Positions 57,563 through 64,000 of a stretch of 64,000 nucleotides of DNA are shown here, piece by piece. The stretch's first letter is position 1. Each line of letters begins with the position of its first letter. Below the pieces are notes generated by a model that was not told where the DNA came from, did no database searches, and was given only the letters and a program-made list of their open reading frames with translations. The translations under genes and the position numbers were made by a program. Origin of the DNA: Burkholderiaceae bacterium (GTDB lineage Bacteria > Pseudomonadota > Gammaproteobacteria > Burkholderiales > Burkholderiaceae_E); assembly GCA_019635275.1 (NCBI GenBank), contig JAHBZV010000001.1, forward strand, positions 124,001-188,000. The letters run 5' to 3'.

Positions 57563-58770
57563 TGCTGTTCAACACGCTGCTGCTCGCGTTGCGCTCGATC
57601 CGGCGCAACCTGATGCGCTCGTTCCTCACGATCCTGGGCATCGTCATCGGCGTCGCGGCGGTGATCACGATGGTCACGGTCGGCAACGGCGCGACGCTGG
57701 CGGTGCAGAACCAGATCTCGAGCCTGGGCACGAACCTGCTGATGATCCGCCCCGGCCAGCGCCTCGGCCCCGGCATGGGCGGCGCCTCGGCACCGGCGTT
57801 CCAGCAGGCCGATGCCGAGGCGATCGCCGCGCAGATCGGCGGCGTGCAGGCGGTCGCGCCGGAGGCGCGCGCGAGCGCCACGGTCGTCGCCGGAGGCAAC
57901 AACTGGACCACCAACGTCACCGGCAGCACCAACCTCTGGCTGCAGACCGGCAACTGGCGCATCGCCGCCGGCCGCGAGTTCACCCCCGAGGAGCTGCGCT
58001 TCGGCGCCGCGGTGTGCATCATCGGCGAGACGATCCGCCGCGAGCTCTTCGCCGGGCGCTCGCCGCTGGGCGAGCAGCTGCGCGTCAAGAACTTCTCGTG
58101 CCAGGTCGTGGGCCTGCTCGCGTCGAAGGGCCAGGGCGCGATGGGCAACGACCAGGACGACATCGTGCTGGTGCCGCTGTCGACGCTGCAGCGGCGCGTG
58201 ACCGGCAACACGCGGGTCTCGACGCTGCTCGTGTCGATGAAGGACGACAGCGATTCGTCGCGCGTCAAGTCGAGCCTGCGCCAGCTGCTGCGCGAACGAC
58301 GCAAGCTCTCGTCCACCGACGAGGACAACTTCAACATCCTCGACACGCAGCAGCTGGCCGAGACGCTGTCGGGCACCACGCAGGTGATGACGATGCTGCT
58401 CGGCGCCGTCGCCGCGGTAAGCCTGCTGGTCGGCGGCATCGGCATCATGAACATCATGCTGGTGAGCGTTACCGAGCGCACCCGCGAGATCGGCCTGCGG
58501 CTGGCGATCGGCGCGCTCGAGCGCGAGGTGCTGCTTCAGTTCCTGATCGAGGCGGTCGTGCTGGCCGCCTTCGGCGGGCTGGTCGGCGTCGTGCTGGCCG
58601 CGGGGGCGTCGTTCGGCCTGGCCCAGCTGATGGGCGTGCCGTTCCTGTTCAACCCCACCGTGAACCTGGTGTCGTTCGTGTTCTCGGCCGCCATCGGGGT
58701 GATCTTCGGCTATTTTCCGGCGCGCCGGGCCGCGCGGATGGACCCGATCGAGGCCCTGCGGCACGAGTGA
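57562..58770 (+). CDS. MacB-type ABC exporter permease
   Basis: 402 residues. The FtsX-like layout shows TM1 at the N-terminus (FLTILGIVIGVAAVITMVTV), a large periplasmic domain (about 45-275) and three C-terminal spans with GGIGIMNIMLVSVTERTREIG. It completes the NodT-MacA-MacB tripartite exporter. Members move macrolides, peptides or siderophores by mechanotransmission; the cargo here is unknown. Confidence 0.92.
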   Translation: MLFNTLLLALRSIRRNLMRSFLTILGIVIGVAAVITMVTVGNGATLAVQNQISSLGTNLLMIRPGQRLGPGMGGASAPAFQQADAEAIAAQIGGVQAVAPEARASATVVAGGNNWTTNVTGSTNLWLQTGNWRIAAGREFTPEELRFGAAVCIIGETIRRELFAGRSPLGEQLRVKNFSCQVVGLLASKGQGAMGNDQDDIVLVPLSTLQRRVTGNTRVSTLLVSMKDDSDSSRVKSSLRQLLRERRKLSSTDEDNFNILDTQQLAETLSGTTQVMTMLLGAVAAVSLLVGGIGIMNIMLVSVTERTREIGLRLAIGALEREVLLQFLIEAVVLAAFGGLVGVVLAAGASFGLAQLMGVPFLFNPTVNLVSFVFSAAIGVIFGYFPARRAARMDPIEALRHE

Positions 58771-58833
58771 GGAGGGGCGGGAAGAAGGGGCCGGGAGAGG
58801 GGCCGGGACGCCCCCGGCGCGTCGCAGGACGCC

Positions 58834-58857
58834 CGAAGGGGTACTCGAAGGGGTACT
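58834..58857. repeat. 12-bp tandem direct repeat
   Basis: CGAAGGGGTACT occurs twice in succession, followed by a partial third copy (CGGGGGTA). It lies about 50-70 bases before the winged-helix gene at 58906. TACTAT at 58854-58859 could be a -10 box. Confidence 0.65.
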
Positions 58858-58905
58858 ATCGGGGGTAGCCGGGATCCCGACCCGGACAACACAGGCGAGG
58901 CGAAG

Positions 58906-59160
58906 TTGATCGATATCCTGGAGTGCCTCGAGAAATACGGCGAGCGTCTGGACTCGCAGATCGCTGAGGAAACCGGCGTGCCGCTGGCGGCGGTGCGCGA
59001 GCGCGCGGCCGGATTGGCGGCCACCGGCGCGCTGATCACCTGCAGCGTGACCCGCTTCGCCAACGGCGACCGGGTCGACGCGTGGCTGTACCGGCGTTCC
59101 GGCTACATCCCGCCCGCGGCGCCCGGACGCAAGGCGAAGCCGAAGACCCCTCAGGCATAG
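58906..59160 (+). CDS. small winged-helix protein, putative regulator
   Basis: 84 residues starting at TTG (58906) behind GAGGCGAAG. The N-terminal helices (ILECLEKYGERLDSQIAEETG then PLAAVRERAAGLAATGALI) make a DNA-binding winged helix like ArsR or FeoC-type domains, followed by a two-strand wing (CSVTRFANGDRVDAWLYRR) and a basic tail. Target unknown; the tandem repeats upstream may be its own site. Confidence 0.65.
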   Translation: MIDILECLEKYGERLDSQIAEETGVPLAAVRERAAGLAATGALITCSVTRFANGDRVDAWLYRRSGYIPPAAPGRKAKPKTPQA

Positions 59161-59203
59161 CCGGAGACGCGTCAGGCGGGCCCACCGCCGAACCCCGCCC
59201 GCC

Positions 59204-59605
59204 TCAGCCCGGCGTGAGCAGCGTGACAGTGGGGAAGTACCGCCGGTAGCTGCGCGGGTCGCGCGTCAACAGGGCCATGTTGCCGACCGCGGCGTGGGCG
59301 CCGATCAGGAAGTCGGGCAGGACGCCGGAGTTCGCGCCGCCTGCCTGACGGTACCTGACGAAGGCCTTGCCGGCCAGGAATAGCGCGGGGCGCGGAATGT
59401 CCAGCACCACGAGCCCGAGCCCGGTCACGGCGGCGTCGAGTTCCTCGTAGCGGGCGAACGCCGCCGCGAGTTCGGCGTAGACGACGCCGTTGATCGCCAG
59501 CTCGTGGATCTGCGACTGCGCCCTGAGCTGCCCGATGGACCAGTCCGCCCAATCCGCGTCGTCCTCGAACACGTCCACGAGGACGTTGGTGTCGACCAGC
59601 ACCAT
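59204..59605 (-). CDS. vapC: VapC-type PIN-domain ribonuclease toxin
   Basis: 133 residues. VLVDTNVLVDVF, YAELAAAFARYEEL, PDFLIGAHAAV and LLTRDPRSYRRYFP give the four acidic residues of the PIN active site. It starts one base into the antitoxin stop (TGATG). It is unrelated in detail to the VapC at 30473 and has an AbrB-type partner. Confidence 0.9.
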   Translation of the reverse strand: MVLVDTNVLVDVFEDDADWADWSIGQLRAQSQIHELAINGVVYAELAAAFARYEELDAAVTGLGLVVLDIPRPALFLAGKAFVRYRQAGGANSGVLPDFLIGAHAAVGNMALLTRDPRSYRRYFPTVTLLTPG

Positions 59606-59847
59606 CAGTCGTCGTCGCGCAGCAGCCGCATCAGGTCTTCGGTGCGCCATCGGACGGTCGCCTTGCCGCGCGCCGCCTCGAACCGGTCTTTCGCGCGTCG
59701 CACCCTTGCGGCTCGCGCGGGCTGGATCACCACCTGCCCCTGCGCATCGACGGCGAACTCGACGGCGCTGCCGGGCTCGAGCCGCAGGGCGTCGCGGATG
59801 CGCTTGGGGATGGTGACCTGTCCCTTCGAAGTCAGGGTCGTCGACAT
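59605..59847 (-). CDS. vapB: AbrB/MazE-type antitoxin
   Basis: 80 residues. MSTTLTSKGQVTIPKRIRDA is the swapped-hairpin AbrB DNA-binding domain; the C-terminal RFEAARGKATVRWRTEDLM is the toxin-binding part. The frame extends upstream, but the ATG at 59847 begins the domain. Repression through the inverted repeat at 59862 is likely. Confidence 0.9.
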   Translation of the reverse strand: MSTTLTSKGQVTIPKRIRDALRLEPGSAVEFAVDAQGQVVIQPARAARVRRAKDRFEAARGKATVRWRTEDLMRLLRDDD

Positions 59848-59861
59848 TCGGATGCCTCGAA

Positions 59862-59888
59862 GTATTACTGCATCGTGTATAGTAATAC
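59862..59888. promoter_or_regulatory. operator of the AbrB-VapC module
   Basis: GTATTACT and AGTAATAC are perfect 8-bp arms with 11 bases between. On the minus strand, TTGTCG (59907-59902) and TACTAT (59884-59879) form a promoter with a 17-base spacer, so the operator covers the -10. Confidence 0.75.
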
Positions 59889-59890
59889 CC

Positions 59891-59910
59891 GACTTGTCTC
59901 GCGACAAGTC
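59891..59910. promoter_or_regulatory. second palindrome over the -35
   Basis: GACTTGTC-TCGC-GACAAGTC is a perfect 8-bp inverted repeat between the toxin-antitoxin module and the dehydrogenase gene. It overlaps the -35 of the module promoter and could serve either gene. Confidence 0.55.
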
Positions 59911-59936
59911 TGCGCATCGATGAACGGGAGATCCGG

Positions 59937-60854
59937 ATGAACCAGAACCATGTCCGCACCGTCGCCGTCGTCGGCTGCGGCACCGTGGGCGCGAGCTGGG
60001 CCGCGCTGTTCCTCGCGCACGGGCTCGACGTGCAGGCGACCGACCCGTCGCCTGCCGCCGAGGAGCGCCTGAATCGCTTCGTCGAACGCGCGCGACCGCA
60101 GCTCGCCGAACTCGGCGCCACCGGCCAGGGCAGGCTGCAGTTCACGCCGGTGCTGGCCGACGCACTGGCCGGCGCCGACCTGGTGCAGGAGAACTCGCCC
60201 GAGAACGAAGACCTGAAGCGCCGGCTGCTCGCCGAGATCGACGGCCTCGTGCCGCCCGATACGATTGTCGCCGGCAGCACGTCGTCGCTGTTGCGCAGCC
60301 GGCTCGTCGTCGACTGCCGGCATCCGCATCGTCACATCAGCGCGCATCCGTTCAACCCGCCGCACCTCGTGCCGCTGGTCGAGATCGTCGGCGAGGACGA
60401 CGCCGTGGTCGCGCGCGCGGCGGCCTTCTATCGCAGTCTCGGCCGGCGCCCCGTGTTGCTGAGGAAGGAGATGGCGGGGCACATCGCCAACCGCCTCGCC
60501 TCGGCGCTGTGGCGCGAAGCCGTCTACCTGGTCGAGCAGGGCGTGGCCAGCGTCGCCGACATCGACGCCGCCATGACGCACGGGCCCGGCCTGCGCTGGG
60601 CGATCATGGGCCCGCACATGACCTACCACCTCGGCGGCGGAGAGGGCGGCATCGAGCACTACCTCGCGCACCTCGGGCCCAGCCAGGCGCGGCGCTGGGC
60701 GTCGCTCGGCACGCCGGTCTTCGACGAGCGCACGCACCGAGCGCTGATCGACGGCGTGCACGACGAGGCGGGCACGCGTTCGGTGGCCGAGCTCGAAGCC
60801 GAGCGCGACCGCGCGCTGATCGGGATGCTGCGCCTGCTCGGGCGCGACGGTTAG
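59937..60854 (+). CDS. 3-hydroxyacyl-CoA dehydrogenase family (carnitine dehydrogenase/lambda-crystallin-like)
   Basis: 305 residues, the size of the single-domain dehydrogenases in this family. The Rossmann motif VAVVGCGTVGASWAALF, VQENSPENEDLKR, STSSLL and AHPFNPPHLVPLVEIV with the catalytic His are visible; KEMAGHIANRLASALWREA is the helical domain. It oxidises an L-3-hydroxy acid or its CoA ester with NAD. A GGGAGA site precedes the ATG. No betaine or carnitine genes adjoin it, so the substrate is open. Confidence 0.87.
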   Translation: MNQNHVRTVAVVGCGTVGASWAALFLAHGLDVQATDPSPAAEERLNRFVERARPQLAELGATGQGRLQFTPVLADALAGADLVQENSPENEDLKRRLLAEIDGLVPPDTIVAGSTSSLLRSRLVVDCRHPHRHISAHPFNPPHLVPLVEIVGEDDAVVARAAAFYRSLGRRPVLLRKEMAGHIANRLASALWREAVYLVEQGVASVADIDAAMTHGPGLRWAIMGPHMTYHLGGGEGGIEHYLAHLGPSQARRWASLGTPVFDERTHRALIDGVHDEAGTRSVAELEAERDRALIGMLRLLGRDG

Positions 60855-60885
60855 CGGCCGGCCGGGCGGCGCCGCCAGACGCCTC

Positions 60886-61968
60886 CTACTTCGCCTGCCG
60901 GCTCGCCGCATTCTCCGGCACGATCCGCGGCTCGACGAGAAACAGCTGCGGATCGGCCGGATCGACCGTGATCCGCACCCAGTGCGTGTCCGGCCATCCG
61001 AAGGTCTCGACCCGCGTGAAGTTCTCGAACGCCCGCTGCGTCTTCGCGCTGTACAGCGGCTTGTCGATGCGGAACAGGTGCGTGTCGCCGTGCACGTACA
61101 GCATCGGCTTGTCGAAGGTCTCGAGCGCGTCGGACAGCGTCTGCACGTAGTCGCCGAACGGCGACTCGGGCTTCGGCAGCGGCTGGCCGCGCGCGATGAA
61201 GGGCAGGAAGTAGCGGGTCTTCGCCGCGGGCGGCCAGAAGTTCTCGAACCCCGGATTGGCCTGCGTGATGACCACCAGCCCGCGCTTGTCGGGCGCCGAC
61301 GCCTCGGCGAACGCCGCCTTCAGCCACGCGATGTTCGCCGCCTTGCGCTCGGCCTGCTCGGCGTCGGTCTGTGGGCCGTGCCCGGTGTTGTCGTTGCTGC
61401 CGACGATGTGGACGGAAGCGAACACGACGCCGCCGACGCTCCAGCGCAGGTTCTCGCGGAACTTCGCGAACTGCGGGTCCGACGACTGGTTGACCACCGG
61501 CATCGTGCGCTGACCCAGCGAGCGCCCCGGCGGATAGAAGGTCGCGCGCACCTTCTCGAGCAGCGCCAGCGGATCGACCTTGCGCGCCTTCAGCGGCGCG
61601 CAGTCGGCCCAGTCGTTGTCGCCCGGCGTGAGCACCATCGGGTGGCGCACGCCCTGGAACGATTCGTAGATCGCCTGGTAGCTCTCGTCGACGCAGGGCA
61701 TCGAGGCGAGCGACGGATTGGCGTTGTAGGGCCGCGCGTCGAACTGGAAATCGCCGACGTGCGCAACGAACGCGAGGTCGGCCGCGTTCAGCGCCGCCAG
61801 CACGCGCTCGTACTCCTGCTCCTGCACGCGCGTGTACGGCATGTCGCCGATGATCGCGAAGTCGTAGCGGCCCGAGCCGCTGCCGCTTCCCGCGAGCGAG
61901 GCGCAGCCGGCAATCGATGCGAGCGCGACGGCGAGCGCGAGGGCGAAGGCGAGGCTGCGTGCGGCCAT
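60886..61968 (-). CDS. calcineurin-like metallophosphoesterase lipoprotein
   Basis: 360 residues with a lipobox (ASIAGC, near residue 22). Metal-binding motifs of the calcineurin fold are FAIIGDMPY (Asp), VAHVGDFQF (Asp), LTPGDNDWADC (GDN) and LYVHGDTHLF (GDTH). The ATG at 61968 has a GGAG site; the earlier in-frame ATG is less likely. It probably acts on a phosphate ester at the cell envelope. Confidence 0.83.
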   Translation of the reverse strand: MAARSLAFALALAVALASIAGCASLAGSGSGSGRYDFAIIGDMPYTRVQEQEYERVLAALNAADLAFVAHVGDFQFDARPYNANPSLASMPCVDESYQAIYESFQGVRHPMVLTPGDNDWADCAPLKARKVDPLALLEKVRATFYPPGRSLGQRTMPVVNQSSDPQFAKFRENLRWSVGGVVFASVHIVGSNDNTGHGPQTDAEQAERKAANIAWLKAAFAEASAPDKRGLVVITQANPGFENFWPPAAKTRYFLPFIARGQPLPKPESPFGDYVQTLSDALETFDKPMLYVHGDTHLFRIDKPLYSAKTQRAFENFTRVETFGWPDTHWVRITVDPADPQLFLVEPRIVPENAASRQAK

Positions 61969-62002
61969 GGCGGTCTCCGGCTGTCGGTTCTCGTGGTCGG
62001 CC

Positions 62003-62031
62003 ACTATATCGGCGGCGCCGCGCGCCGGAAA
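62003..62031 (-). promoter_or_regulatory. promoter of the metallophosphoesterase gene
   Basis: On the minus strand TTTCCG (62031-62026) and TATAGT (62008-62003) are 17 bases apart. The -10 matches at five positions. It lies 34 bases before the start at 61968. Confidence 0.5.
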
Positions 62032-62095
62032 GGGCGCGGTCGGACGATGCGCGAGGACTCTCGCGCGCGCGGCGCTGCTTCGGCCGCGTCGGCGG

Positions 62096-63352
62096 CTACG
62101 TCGGCGACGTCGGCTGCTTCGGCGGCTGAGGCAGCCACGCGAACGCCGCGGCCCCCGCGACGAGCATCGCCGCGATCGTCCCCATCACCGCCGCGTACGT
62201 CGGCACGTGCCACCCCGACGCGGCCGTGGCGACCGCCCCCGTCACCCACTGCATCAACGCCACGCCGAGGAACATCGCCATCGTGAACAGCGCGAGCGCT
62301 CGCCCGGTCATCGCAGCCGGATAGGCGGCACGCACGTCGGCGTACTGGTAGACGATGAACCCGGTGAGCAGCGAGTAGGCGAGCGACAGCCCGACGTCGA
62401 ACGCCGCGCCGAGGTTCGCCGCCACCAGCGCGAACACCGCTGCGCAGACCAGCGTCATCGCGACGATCGTGCGCCGCCGCGTGCCCGCGCCCGGGTCGAA
62501 GCGGCCGAACAGCGGCAGCGCGACCATCGACGCGAGCGAGATCGCGATCGCCACGTTGCCCGCCTGCACCAGTGAGAAGCCGTGGCGCTCGAGCAGCATC
62601 GGCCCGAGCCACAGCCCGCGCAGCGTGACGAACGCCGCATAGGTCACCGCGCCGAGCGCGACGATGCCCCAGGTGTGCGGCATCGCGAACAGCGCGACGA
62701 AGCCGCGCAGCGCGCCCGCCAGCGTCTCGTGCGGGCCGTCGTGCGACGGGCCCGCCGGCTCGCGCACCAGCCACCAGATCGCGAGCCACGCCAGCGCCGA
62801 CAGCACGCCCAGCGCGACGAAGCCGCCGCGCCACGAGCTCGCCTCGATCAGCCACGCCAGCGGCGTGCCGGTCAGCAGCATCCCCACGCCACCCAGCCCG
62901 AGCACGATGCCGTTGATGGCCGCGAACCGCGCCGCCGGAAACTGCCGCGCGATGAACACCGTGCAGACCAGGAAGGCCGGCGCGCAGCCGATGCCGATCA
63001 GCACCTGGCCGACGAGCAGCAGCGTGAAGCTCGGCGCCAGCGCCGACAACGCCGCGCCGGCGATCGTGAGCGGAAACGCCGCCAGCACCGTGCGTCGCAC
63101 GCCGTGCAGGTCGATGCCCACGCCCATCGCCAACTGCAGCGCGCCGAACGCGAAGTGGAAGATGCCGGCGAACAGGCCGAGCTGCTGCGTCGACAGTGCG
63201 AAGTCGTGTTGCAGCGCCGGCGCCATGATCGCCGCGATCGTGCGCCAGGCCTGGCTCAGCGTGAAGCCGCCGGTGAGGGCGAGCAGCATCAGCCAGTTGG
63301 CGCGGGCGGCGGCAGGCGAGGAGGCGGGTCCGGGGTCGGAGGGGGAGGGCAT
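62096..63352 (-). CDS. MFS transporter
   Basis: 418 residues with about 12 spans. Loop 2-3 reads MGVGIDLHGVRRT, motif 4 is VGQVLIGIGCAPAFLV. MPSPSDPGPASSPAAARANW at the ATG at 63352 is the N-terminus. A TATAGT on the minus strand (63401-63396) may be its -10. Substrate unknown. The end is followed by a repetitive, alternately GC-rich stretch up to the metallophosphoesterase start. Confidence 0.85.
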   Translation of the reverse strand: MPSPSDPGPASSPAAARANWLMLLALTGGFTLSQAWRTIAAIMAPALQHDFALSTQQLGLFAGIFHFAFGALQLAMGVGIDLHGVRRTVLAAFPLTIAGAALSALAPSFTLLLVGQVLIGIGCAPAFLVCTVFIARQFPAARFAAINGIVLGLGGVGMLLTGTPLAWLIEASSWRGGFVALGVLSALAWLAIWWLVREPAGPSHDGPHETLAGALRGFVALFAMPHTWGIVALGAVTYAAFVTLRGLWLGPMLLERHGFSLVQAGNVAIAISLASMVALPLFGRFDPGAGTRRRTIVAMTLVCAAVFALVAANLGAAFDVGLSLAYSLLTGFIVYQYADVRAAYPAAMTGRALALFTMAMFLGVALMQWVTGAVATAASGWHVPTYAAVMGTIAAMLVAGAAAFAWLPQPPKQPTSPT

Positions 63353-63475
63353 GGGATGGTGCGGAAAAGCCGCGTGCACGCCGGCTGACGGTCGGACTAT
63401 ACCTTTCGGCAAATGGGGCCGCAGCGATGTCCAGGAGCGACCCCACTCGCCGCCCCCGGCTGGGAGTGCTAGGGT

Positions 63476-63691
63476 ATGGAAAACGTGAGCGTCTTCGAAA
63501 TGCAGCGTAACAACCCCGTACTCGCCGCTGGGGAGCCACGCGCCGACTTCCACGACGAGGCCGAGCAGCGACTGGCTGCAATTGCCGCCTCGGGCAAGAC
63601 GATCTCCTGGAGCGAAATGCGCCGCTATCTCGACGACCGGCTTGCCGGGAGGGCGGTCGCGCGACCGGCATCGAGGAAACCGGTGGGGTGA
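63476..63691 (+). CDS. orphan type II antitoxin-like protein
   Basis: 71 residues. HDEAEQRLAAIAASGKTISW and SEMRRYLDDRLAGR resemble short antitoxins that pair with RelE/ParE toxins. No full toxin follows; only a tail-like stretch does (63687-63740). It may therefore be a solitary repressor or a relic. A second ATG (residue 9) is possible. Confidence 0.6.
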   Translation: MENVSVFEMQRNNPVLAAGEPRADFHDEAEQRLAAIAASGKTISWSEMRRYLDDRLAGRAVARPASRKPVG

Positions 63692-63740
63692 ATACGTGCT
63701 CGCGCTGCGTAGCCAGCGCGAGACCGGGTACGACAGATGA
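63687..63740 (+). pseudogene. possible C-terminal remnant of a RelE/ParE toxin
   Basis: In the frame overlapping the antitoxin stop, the sequence reads GEYVLALRSQRETGYDR and then TGA. VLALRxQREAGY-like endings are typical of RelE/ParE toxins placed after such antitoxins. The body of the toxin is absent. Short and therefore uncertain. Confidence 0.45.
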
Positions 63741-64000
63741 CCGACGAACACACCCTCCGCCAAGCCATCGAAGACGCGCGCGCCTGCGCGCTGTCGATGT
63801 CGGACAACGCCGCGCTGATCGAGACCGAGTTGCCCGACCTCGGCATGCCTGTGGCGCTCGAAGCGCGCACGCGCGAGGTCTGCGACGAGCTGGTCGGCGC
63901 GAAGCACGACGTGTTCGCCGAACTGGCGAGGCTCGACGACCTGCTGGCCGACGGCCGCGTGTCTGACGAAGCGGTGCATGGCAGTTTCCAGCGCATCATC
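63737..64000 (+). CDS. hypothetical protein, 3' end outside window
   Basis: Open from the ATG at 63737 to the right edge (88 codons seen). It begins MTDEHTLRQAIEDARACALS and continues as an acidic, helical protein (VCDELVGAKHDVFAELARLDDLLADG). Its ATG overlaps the stop of the toxin-tail remnant (ATGA). Not recognised; the rest is needed. Confidence 0.55.
   Translation, partial: MTDEHTLRQAIEDARACALSMSDNAALIETELPDLGMPVALEARTREVCDELVGAKHDVFAELARLDDLLADGRVSDEAVHGSFQRII

Noticed and set aside
61969..62095. Small ORF in the gap between metallophosphoesterase and MFS genes
   Set aside because: Repetitive TCGGCGGC-type sequence gives open frames in several phases; no ribosome site or domain.
63688..63966. 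GTG-started 92-codon frame after the antitoxin
   Set aside because: Arg/His/Pro-rich shadow; the frame starting at 63737 gives a normal acidic helical protein continuing to the edge.
63625..63999. Minus-strand 124-codon frame at the right edge
   Set aside because: Antisense to the edge gene, Ser/Arg-rich and without a domain.

Overview
The window is about 64 kb of very GC-rich DNA from a bacterial chromosome. It is densely packed with short or overlapping gene junctions (ATGA, GTGA and TTGA couplings are common) and I see no tRNA, rRNA, CRISPR array, insertion sequence or phage gene. Gene content and order point to the Betaproteobacteria, order Burkholderiales: comM, ubiK, then a TorF-type porin with glnK and amtB, then gshA, gshB, an EIIA-Man protein, ptsH and ptsI. 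The genus cannot be fixed from the sequence alone.

Layout. 0-2.4 kb: a lipase-like lipoprotein (its start lies beyond the left edge) and hisC. 2.4-10.7 kb, minus strand: one operon reading SorC-type regulator, glpD, ugpC, ugpB, ugpA, ugpE, then an endonuclease/exonuclease/phosphatase-family enzyme and a HAD phosphatase, for uptake and oxidation of glycerol-3-phosphate or a related phospholipid headgroup. 10.8-17.3 kb: a DUF502 membrane protein, a YdiF-type CoA-transferase, small proteins, an MFS carrier, an acetyltransferase and an AMACR-like enzyme. 17.5-24 kb: comM; a TetR regulator coupled to a free-standing diiron ODP protein; ubiK; and the nitrogen operon TorF porin-glnK-amtB, which has a sigma-54 promoter and NtrC-type sites and ends in a strong intrinsic terminator. 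24-30.5 kb: gshA-gshB-EIIA-ptsH-acyl-CoA ligase-ptsI.

30.5-39 kb: a VapBC module divergent from a heavy-metal RND efflux operon (outer-membrane factor, adaptor, pump, OmpR-type regulator, histidine kinase). Three 11-bp direct repeats in front of that operon are likely targets of its own regulator. 39-46.9 kb: a stress-like accessory block with a hydroxybutyrate-type dehydrogenase, a NarL-type two-component pair split over divergent units, a ClC channel, small envelope proteins, and decayed fragments of a patatin phospholipase and an MscS channel. 46.8-53.8 kb: a second NarL-type pair with a 7TM sensor, a MalT-like/BTAD regulator of 1073 residues, and two small envelope genes. 53.9-58.8 kb: a NodT-MacA-MacB-type tripartite ABC exporter. 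58.9-64 kb: a small winged-helix protein, an AbrB-VapC module, a hydroxyacyl-CoA dehydrogenase, a metallophosphoesterase, an MFS carrier, an orphan antitoxin followed by what looks like the tail of a lost toxin, and a gene that runs off the right edge.

I found no wholly new system. The most informative observations are the regulatory architectures (NtrC/sigma-54; 11-bp repeats; operators over promoters), the ODP protein with flavodiiron ligand spacing, the acyl-CoA ligase lodged between ptsH and ptsI, and three gene remnants.
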